Origin: Darwinimomas sp045600945
Lineage (GTDB): Bacteria; Bacillota; Clostridia; Lachnospirales; Lachnospiraceae
DNA: 64,000 bases
NCBI GenBank assembly: GCA_045600945.1
Contig: JAZRYX010000044.1
Span: 1-64,000, forward strand
Direction of reading: 5' to 3'
Shown: piece by piece, positions 58,262 to 64,000 of the stretch
Layout: every line of letters starts with the position of its first letter
Position numbering within the stretch: the first letter of the stretch is position 1
Notes under the pieces: model-generated
The model's input: only the letters and a program-made list of their open reading frames with translations
The model's database searches: none
Told to the model about the DNA's origin: nothing
Position numbers and translations under genes: made by a program

Positions 58262-60304
58262 TCATGCTTCCCTGAATGTAGTGTCTCCCGGATCTGTATC
58301 GGGAGTAACTTCCGTAAATTCATTTGATAAATTCCCGTATGACTGATTCTGTTCGCTCACAGTACCTTCATCGGAATCTGCTGTCTCTTCCCGGGTATTT
58401 CCGTCTGTGTCGCCGGATGATTCATGCTTCTCTTCCTCCGGAGCATCCCAACCCTTTATTTTCCTTAAGATATCCATGAATTCCTTACCGGTGATCGTCT
58501 CTTTCTCGATAAGGTAATCAGAAATCTGATCAAGAGCATCTCTGTTCTCTTTGAGGATATCAAGTGCCTTCTGATATGCTTCCTTGAGCATCTTCATGAC
58601 TTCCTGATCGACCTCTGTGGCCGTGTTATCACCACAGTCCATTACTGCGCGACCTGACAGATACTGATTCTCAATCTTTGCAAGTCCCATAAGTCCGAAC
58701 TTTTCGCTCATACCGTACTGAGTGATCATGGCGCGGGCGATGCCCGTAGCCCTCTCGATATCATTTGAAGCACCTGTAGTAACAGTATCAAACACTATTT
58801 CTTCAGCTGCGCGTCCGCCCAGCAGACCTACTATCATTGTCTCAAGTTCTTTCTTGGACTTAAGATATGTTTCCTCTTCCGGAACGAGCATCGTATATCC
58901 AAGCGCGCCCATAGTTCTCGGAACTATAGTAATCTTCTGAACCGGTTCGGAGTTCTTATCAAGTGCAGAGATAAGAGCATGTCCGACCTCATGATATGCA
59001 ACGATACGCTTTTCCTTATCGTTAAGAACTCTGTCTTTCTTTTCCTTGCCTACGAGTACAACCTCAACTGCCTCAAGGAGATCGTTCTGGCAAACTGCCT
59101 TACGACCCTTCTTTACTGCAAGGATAGCACCTTCATTGATCATGTTGGCAAGATCCGAACCTACCGCACCGCTGGTTGCAAGACCGATGGCCTCAAGATC
59201 AACCGTCTTGTCCATGCTGACATCTTTGGAGTGAACTTTTAGAATGGCAACACGTCCTTTAAGATCAGGTTTTTCAACTATGACTCTTCGATCAAAACGT
59301 CCCGGACGCAGAAGTGCCGGATCGAGGATCTCAGGTCTGTTCGTTGCACCGATTACCAAAAGTCCCTTGGATGAATCGAAACCATCCATCTCTGAAAGGA
59401 GCTGATTAAGCGTCTGCTCACGCTCATCATTTCCACCGCCATATCTTGAATCACGGCTCTTACCTATAGCATCGATCTCGTCGATGAAAATGATACACGG
59501 TGCGTTCTGCTGTGCCTGTTTGAAAAGGTCACGTACACGGGATGCACCAACACCAACGAACATCTCAACAAAATCCGAACCCGTAAGTGAAAAGAAAGGT
59601 ACTCCCGCCTCGCCTGCAACCGCTTTTGCAAGAAGGGTCTTACCTGTTCCGGGAGGACCTACCAAAAGAGCTCCCTTCGGAAGTTTTGCTCCGATTTCCG
59701 TATACTTTGCCGGATTATGCAAAAAGTCAACAAGCTCAACCAGGCTTTCTTTTGCCTCATCAACACCTGCAACATCTGCAAACGTAACACCTGTCTTTTT
59801 CTGCATATATACTTTGGCATTGGACTTGCCGACACCCATGATGCCTCCGCCGCCGCCCATCTTTTTCGTCATAAGTCCAAACAGGAATAAGAAGAAAAGA
59901 ATGGGAAGTAAGATGTTGGCTATACTCAGGAGCAGATTGGCAGTGTCCTGCCTTTCTCTCCTCATGTCAACTCCGGAATCATAAAGTCTTTCCACCAGAC
60001 CGGGATCATCATCGACCCTGACTGTATAATACTCTGCCATCGGAGAGTAGTTTTCCGCGTCCGCTTTAGCATGAATCGTTATCTTATCATTTTCGATGAT
60101 AACCGATTCGACCTCTTTCTGTTCAACCATCTTCATGAACTCATTATAAGGAAGCTCCTGAGTATAACTGTTCAGGAGATTACTCTTCATGAAGCTCATG
60201 ACTATGAAAGTCAGTAAAGCAGCAATAATAATGGTTTTTATTACTTTTCCGCCTTGATTATTTCCACCGTTCATATCAAATCTGTTCCTATTGTTTTTAT
60301 CCAT
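58262..60304 (-). CDS. ftsH: ATP-dependent zinc metalloprotease FtsH
   Basis: Membrane AAA+ protease that removes damaged membrane and regulatory proteins. The 680-aa protein has membrane segments at about 21-39 and 128-148 around an external domain, the AAA module (Walker A GPPGTGKTLL, Walker B IIFIDEIDAIG, second region NRPEILDPALLRPGRFDRR) and the zinc site HEVGH near residue 419. The C-terminal 55 residues are acidic and variable. The ATG lies 6 bases after a perfect TATAAT and has no ribosome site, predicting a leaderless mRNA. Confidence 0.96.
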   Translation of the reverse strand: MDKNNRNRFDMNGGNNQGGKVIKTIIIAALLTFIVMSFMKSNLLNSYTQELPYNEFMKMVEQKEVESVIIENDKITIHAKADAENYSPMAEYYTVRVDDDPGLVERLYDSGVDMRRERQDTANLLLSIANILLPILFFLFLFGLMTKKMGGGGGIMGVGKSNAKVYMQKKTGVTFADVAGVDEAKESLVELVDFLHNPAKYTEIGAKLPKGALLVGPPGTGKTLLAKAVAGEAGVPFFSLTGSDFVEMFVGVGASRVRDLFKQAQQNAPCIIFIDEIDAIGKSRDSRYGGGNDEREQTLNQLLSEMDGFDSSKGLLVIGATNRPEILDPALLRPGRFDRRVIVEKPDLKGRVAILKVHSKDVSMDKTVDLEAIGLATSGAVGSDLANMINEGAILAVKKGRKAVCQNDLLEAVEVVLVGKEKKDRVLNDKEKRIVAYHEVGHALISALDKNSEPVQKITIVPRTMGALGYTMLVPEEETYLKSKKELETMIVGLLGGRAAEEIVFDTVTTGASNDIERATGIARAMITQYGMSEKFGLMGLAKIENQYLSGRAVMDCGDNTATEVDQEVMKMLKEAYQKALDILKENRDALDQISDYLIEKETITGKEFMDILRKIKGWDAPEEEKHESSGDTDGNTREETADSDEGTVSEQNQSYGNLSNEFTEVTPDTDPGDTTFREA

Positions 60305-60310
60305 GTTTTA

Positions 60311-60339
60311 ATTATACTTTCTCTAAACTGCTTTAGCAA
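60311..60339 (-). promoter_or_regulatory. Promoter of ftsH
   Basis: TTGCTA (60334-60339) and a perfect TATAAT (60311-60316) are 17 bp apart on the minus strand. The six bases 60310-60305 separate the -10 from the ATG, so transcription should start at the A of the start codon. Confidence 0.7.
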
Positions 60340-60372
60340 TAAAACGTATATGAAATATTTCTAAACAGTATA

Positions 60373-61689
60373 TTATTTCTTCTCTGCCTCAAACCAGAAC
60401 TCAACCCCGTCTTCCCGGTTTCTGACTCCGTAAGGCATGCCATGCGCATCCATGACCGCCTTGACTATTGACAGTCCTATTCCTGATCCGCCGTAAGTTC
60501 TGGAGTGCGCCTTATCGACCTTATAGAACTTATCCCAGATATGTTCTGTCTCATTCTCCGGAATCGGATTTCCGGTATTGAATACGGATACATGCGCCCT
60601 TGTGCCTTGAGTGGTAAGTTTCACGTCTATCCTGCCGCCATCACTGACATGATGTACCGCATTGCTCAGATAATTGGTTATAACACTCTCTATCTTGAGT
60701 GCATCGGCATATACCATAACACCTTCTTCAATATCACAGATTATTTCGACATTCTTCTGATCCGCAAGGATATTTATGCCGGCAGTGATATCTCTAAGCA
60801 TATCCGATATGCAGAACTCACTCAGTTCAAGTTCATCCTGTCCCGACTCAATCTTGCTGAGCATGAGAAGCTGCTGAACAATCTGATGCATGCGCTCGGT
60901 CTCATCAACTATGATACCTGCATAATATTTCCTGCTTTCCTCGTCCGGACACATTCCTTCCGAAAGTCCCTCGGCATAACCCCTGATAACGGTTATAGGT
61001 GTCTTCAGTTCATGCGAAACGTTTGCGACAAATTCCCTCTGTATCTGATTCTGTTTTTCCTTTTCCTCAAGATCGTGCTGCAGCTTTTCGTTCTCAACCT
61101 GAAGAGCATACATCTTTGATACCTTCCCGGTAAGGATAACAACTGCGACTATTCCGAGTATCAGCGCACCGATTCCCACTATGATAAGAAAATGATTGGA
61201 CTGCGCGGCAGCATTTACCATACTCTGCACCGGAGTCGACATAAGCACCATCATACGGTTGTCATTGCAGTATCCGAAAAACTCAATATCCTCGGCCCCT
61301 CGCGTAATCGTATAGTTATCCTCTTCCACAACGGTAATATCCGTGTCCGGACCCTTCATCGCAAACAGTCTGTCCCTCAGTCTCTTAAGCAGAAACTCAT
61401 TATCCCTTTCGGATGAAATAAGCACCATCGATGTATAAGTATCAAAAACCGCTATCGAGATGTTTTCACTTTCCGAATAATCATCAAGGATATCTTCCAA
61501 ACGCTCATTGTCACCGTCAGCGACCGCATCGTCAATCTTTCTGTACGCCTCCTGCATACTTCGAATCTTCTGGCGCTCATAATAAGGCTTAAGTCCCCAG
61601 ATATTCAGGATAAGTGTAACAAGCACGATCAGAAGGATCGCAATTGCAAATACCGCTATGAATCTGTATTTCGGTGTATTCTTTTTCAT
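60373..61689 (-). CDS. Sensor histidine kinase (no partner regulator nearby)
   Basis: Membrane kinase of 438 aa: first membrane segment about 8-32, an external sensor domain of about 130 residues, second segment about 167-188, a short coiled coil, then the H-box with His226 (FVANVSHELKTPIT) and the ATPase domain (N box NYLSNAVHHV, G boxes SGIGLSIVKA). No clear HAMP domain is seen. Its ATG overlaps the recO stop (ATGA at 61686-61689). No response-regulator gene is adjacent, which is unusual for this class. Confidence 0.9.
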   Translation of the reverse strand: MKKNTPKYRFIAVFAIAILLIVLVTLILNIWGLKPYYERQKIRSMQEAYRKIDDAVADGDNERLEDILDDYSESENISIAVFDTYTSMVLISSERDNEFLLKRLRDRLFAMKGPDTDITVVEEDNYTITRGAEDIEFFGYCNDNRMMVLMSTPVQSMVNAAAQSNHFLIIVGIGALILGIVAVVILTGKVSKMYALQVENEKLQHDLEEKEKQNQIQREFVANVSHELKTPITVIRGYAEGLSEGMCPDEESRKYYAGIIVDETERMHQIVQQLLMLSKIESGQDELELSEFCISDMLRDITAGINILADQKNVEIICDIEEGVMVYADALKIESVITNYLSNAVHHVSDGGRIDVKLTTQGTRAHVSVFNTGNPIPENETEHIWDKFYKVDKAHSRTYGGSGIGLSIVKAVMDAHGMPYGVRNREDGVEFWFEAEKK

Positions 61690-62345
61690 CTATCTATACT
61701 TTCCAGTATCTCCAGCGAATTCATTTTCCTGTCGACGTATTTATTCAAACTCCTGTCGACACACTCTTCAAGCTCACTCATCACCTCATCCTTAAGCGTG
61801 AATGTGAACAGCTTCTCTATCGGCGTATTCAGGATGAAATCCCATGTAAATGCTGCCGTCGCCCCGACTTCACCGCCTGCCCTTATCGGCCTTGCATCGT
61901 ACTGGCCCTCTATCTTCATCATTCTCAGCTCAAATATGCGCCTGACAAGCTTATGCGGCAGCGACGGGCGGGTGAGCGCCGTAAGTGCATAATACAAGAG
62001 CTTTATCATCTGCGGCTCACTCATGGATTCGCGTGAGTAATAGTCAGCAAGTTCAAGAAAATAAGTTCCGTAACAGCTTGACTCCATATCTTTGAAAAGC
62101 GGTTCAAAGAAATTATCGATGCGTGCGGTACTCAAAACATAAGCATCGCGTCCCTCTCTTAAACGGAAGTTTCCGCACGCAAAAATACGCGTCACACCCA
62201 TAAGCGCACTTCCCTGTCTCCTGGCTCCTCTGGCAAATGCACTTACCTTTCCGCGTTCTTTGGTGAGCAGGGTGACGCGCTTGTCATATTCTCCCACCGG
62301 CTGAACCTTGATTATTATTCCGTTTATATCGATATAATCTGTCAT
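61686..62345 (-). CDS. recO: DNA repair protein RecO
   Basis: Mediator that loads RecA onto gaps with RecF and RecR. The 219-aa protein has the N-terminal OB fold (IIIKVQPVGEYDKRVTLLTKE pattern; KGARRQGS-like basic stretch reads FARGARRQGS) and a helical C-terminal domain. It is shorter than the usual 240-260 aa and lacks the four-cysteine zinc motif found in many Firmicutes RecO proteins (region near residue 150, GQYDARPIRAGGEV, has no Cys). TGGAG precedes the ATG. It is coupled to the histidine kinase gene. Confidence 0.9.
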   Translation of the reverse strand: MTDYIDINGIIIKVQPVGEYDKRVTLLTKERGKVSAFARGARRQGSALMGVTRIFACGNFRLREGRDAYVLSTARIDNFFEPLFKDMESSCYGTYFLELADYYSRESMSEPQMIKLLYYALTALTRPSLPHKLVRRIFELRMMKIEGQYDARPIRAGGEVGATAAFTWDFILNTPIEKLFTFTLKDEVMSELEECVDRSLNKYVDRKMNSLEILESIDR

Positions 62346-62395
62346 TTTTCTCCATTTAAATCGAGAAAATTATATCATAATCCATTGAACGGGTG

Positions 62396-62401
62396 TATAA
62401 T
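62396..62401 (+). promoter_or_regulatory. Candidate -10 of glnA
   Basis: A perfect TATAAT lies 42 bases before the glnA ATG. The -35 is poor, which would fit a promoter under activator or other control. A minus-strand TATAAT for recO lies close by. Confidence 0.45.
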
Positions 62402-62443
62402 AATTCGCGGATTTCACACATAGTTCACAAAGAGGAAAAAGCA

Positions 62444-63865
62444 ATGAAAAGTTTTAAAGATATTAAAGATCTTATCGAACTCGCCGATATTCAGATGATC
62501 GATTTTAAAATCGTTGACATCGACGGGAGGTATCGTCATGTAACCGTGCCCGCTTCCAATTTTTCAAAGGAGCTTATGCAGGATGGTATAGGTTTTGACG
62601 CATCAAACTACGGATACGCCATCCTTGAGAAAAGTGATATGGTATTCATACCGGATCTCGATACTGCTGTCATCGATCCGTTCTGTGAGATTCCTACTCT
62701 CTCCATAGGCGGAAATGCAATGATCATAGATCATCCTAAGAATCGTCCGCTTCCCCAGTATCCGAGAAATGTCGTAAAGGCAGCTGAGGAGTACATGAAG
62801 AAAACCGGTATCGCAGATGAGATGATTATCCTTCCTGAGTTTGAGTTCTATCTCTTCGACGAGGCAGGCTGGGAAGTAAGTCCGCGTCATATAGGATTTG
62901 ATGTTGACTATCAGGCAGCCCACTGGAACAGTGATGAAGATCGTCACGGCAATGTTACCGGTTACCAGAAAGCCTACCATATCGACAAGCCTTTCGATAC
63001 TACATTTGACGTAAGAAGTCAGATGTGTTTGTATCTTGAAGAAGCAGGCATCCCTATTAAGTATCATCATCCGGAAGTCGGTTCCGCAGGACAGTTTGAG
63101 ATTGAGCCTAAGCTCGGAACGATGAGCGCTATGGCTGATGCTACCATGATGATCAAATATATCATAAGAAATACAGCCGAGGAGTACGGAATGACGGCGA
63201 CATTTATGCCGAAGCCTGTATATAAAGAAGCAGGAAGCGGTATGCATGTTCACATGCTTCTTAAAAAAGACGGCAAGCCTGTCTTCTCCGATGATAAAGG
63301 ATACTCTCATCTTTCAAAGACAGCACTTTATTTCATCGGCGGTTTGCTCACACATATCGGTTCACTCTGCGCTATCACAAATCCGAGCACGAACTCATAC
63401 AAGAGACTCGTTCCGGGTTATGAAGCACCTGTTAATGCAGTATATGCAACATCCAACAGAAGTGCTGTTGTCAGGATCCCGGCATATGCCAAGACACCGG
63501 AGCATCGCAGATTCGAACTCAGAAATCCGGATGCGACATGCAATCCGTATTACGCATACGCAGCCATCCTCATGGCAGGTCTTGACGGAATAAAGAAAAA
63601 GATCGATCCTGTGAAAGCCGGATTCGGACCGTATGATGTCAACCTCTTCAATCTTCCGGATGAAGAAAAAGCAAAACTCAAGAAGCTTCCGAAATCACTT
63701 GATGAGGCACTTGATGAGCTTGAGAAAGATTATGCATACCTGCTTGAAGGCGGAGTATTCACGGAAGACATGATAAAAAATCACATCGCACGCAAGCGCG
63801 CCGATGCAGTCGAGATAAGCACTGTACCTCACCCGGCTGAATATGATAAATACTATAATTGCTGA
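62444..63865 (+). CDS. glnA: Type I glutamine synthetase
   Basis: Makes glutamine from glutamate, ammonia and ATP; forms dodecamers. The start at 62444 has AGAGG 8 bases upstream and gives 473 aa; a longer frame to 62393 lacks a site. Motifs: metal-binding LPEFEFYLFD, HHPEVGSAGQFEIEPK, GSGMHVHMLL and NRSAVVRIPAY. At the place where GSI-beta enzymes carry the adenylylated Tyr (NLYDLPPEE) this protein has Phe402 (NLFNLPDEE), so it should not be controlled that way. Confidence 0.95.
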   Translation: MKSFKDIKDLIELADIQMIDFKIVDIDGRYRHVTVPASNFSKELMQDGIGFDASNYGYAILEKSDMVFIPDLDTAVIDPFCEIPTLSIGGNAMIIDHPKNRPLPQYPRNVVKAAEEYMKKTGIADEMIILPEFEFYLFDEAGWEVSPRHIGFDVDYQAAHWNSDEDRHGNVTGYQKAYHIDKPFDTTFDVRSQMCLYLEEAGIPIKYHHPEVGSAGQFEIEPKLGTMSAMADATMMIKYIIRNTAEEYGMTATFMPKPVYKEAGSGMHVHMLLKKDGKPVFSDDKGYSHLSKTALYFIGGLLTHIGSLCAITNPSTNSYKRLVPGYEAPVNAVYATSNRSAVVRIPAYAKTPEHRRFELRNPDATCNPYYAYAAILMAGLDGIKKKIDPVKAGFGPYDVNLFNLPDEEKAKLKKLPKSLDEALDELEKDYAYLLEGGVFTEDMIKNHIARKRADAVEISTVPHPAEYDKYYNC

Positions 63866-63869
63866 TGGA

Positions 63870-63908
63870 AACTGGGATTCAGAACTTATTTCCGAATCCC
63901 AGTTTTTT
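63870..63908 (+). terminator. Terminator after glnA
   Basis: An 11-bp stem AACTGGGATTC / GAATCCCAGTT with a loop of about 13 bases is followed by six T residues, starting 5 bases after the stop codon. Confidence 0.93.
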
Positions 63909-63941
63909 ACTATCTCAGCAAAAATAACTGATACTTCCTAT

Positions 63942-64000
63942 TTAAAAACCTGCGGCATGTTCAAAGCCTCCGTTTCTCGAAAACTCCATTATCAGATTGG
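63942..64000 (-). CDS. Possible 3' end of a minus-strand gene running out of the window
   Basis: One minus-strand frame is open from the window edge to a TAA at 63942-63944 and would end in FSRNGGFEHAAGF. Too short to judge; its convergent position behind the glnA terminator is the only support. Confidence 0.2.
   Translation of the reverse strand, partial: NLIMEFSRNGGFEHAAGF

Noticed and set aside
1..64000. Mobile elements, prophage, CRISPR arrays, tRNA or rRNA genes
   Set aside because: I looked for transposase, integrase, phage or Cas proteins, regular spacer repeats and tRNA-like clover leaves and found none.

Overview
This is a gap-free stretch of low-to-moderate GC core chromosome from a member of the Firmicutes, class Clostridia, most likely a Lachnospiraceae relative (Butyrivibrio/Roseburia/Lachnospira type). 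I infer this from the gene content and order: hprK-murB-whiA-HPr-dnaE-pfkA, mcsA-mcsB-clpC-radA, a PyrR-attenuated pyrR-uraA unit, purine riboswitches, a TM1266-type regulator and GSI glutamine synthetase. About 53 protein genes were found, most on the minus strand. No tRNA, rRNA, CRISPR array, prophage, transposase or insertion sequence was seen.

Layout. 1-6.8 kb: a HAD phosphatase (+), then a four-gene BMP-type nucleoside ABC importer (-) behind a guanine-class purine riboswitch, then xpt. 6.8-11.2 kb: small membrane protein, pheT, pheS and another small membrane protein. 11.3-20.4 kb: GNAT (+), then mrp, queH, an rpoD with a giant N-terminal extension, a MATE pump, birA, a small membrane protein, a SpoU methyltransferase and nadE. 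20.5-28.5 kb: tcdA (+), then an aminotransferase, radA, clpC, mcsB, mcsA and a GntR regulator that sits where CtsR is usually found. 28.5-31.4 kb: an ABC importer plus TM1266-family regulator behind an unrecognised attenuator-like leader RNA. 31.4-39.8 kb: two surface proteins sharing cadherin-like sandwich domains, uraA, pyrR, an EamA transporter and an SH3/NlpC-P60 hydrolase. 39.9-45.6 kb: a COG2426 membrane protein (+), yebC, MATE, rex, dus, a small protein and pfkA. 45.6-53.5 kb: dnaE, an HPr-like protein, whiA, murB, hprK and a DUF1846 protein. 53.6-64 kb: uvrC (+), a Na/Pi cotransporter, a lipoprotein, ftsH, an orphan histidine kinase, recO and glnA (+).

How it works together. Purine salvage (guanine riboswitch importer, xpt), pyrimidine salvage (PyrR attenuator, uraA), NAD/redox (nadE, rex), protein quality control (mcsAB-clpC, ftsH), DNA repair (radA, recO, uvrC) and tRNA modification (queH, tcdA, dus, SpoU) are all represented. 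Many neighbours overlap by ATGA or TAATG junctions, so the operons are tightly coupled.

Most unusual points: (1) a primary sigma factor with about 360 residues of histone-tail-like and Lys/Ala/Glu repeat sequence before the conserved part; (2) a compact leader RNA before the TM1266/ABC operon with a 10-bp antiterminator competing with its terminator; (3) a nested inverted repeat of about 159 nt that copies the end of yebC; (4) several genes whose -10 box lies 6-7 nt from the ATG, predicting leaderless mRNAs; (5) core enzymes or regulators with eroded active sites or domains (NadE glutaminase, McsB, WhiA, an HPr-like protein with Asp15 in place of His15). All family calls rest on reading the sequence and remembered family motifs; no database search was run.
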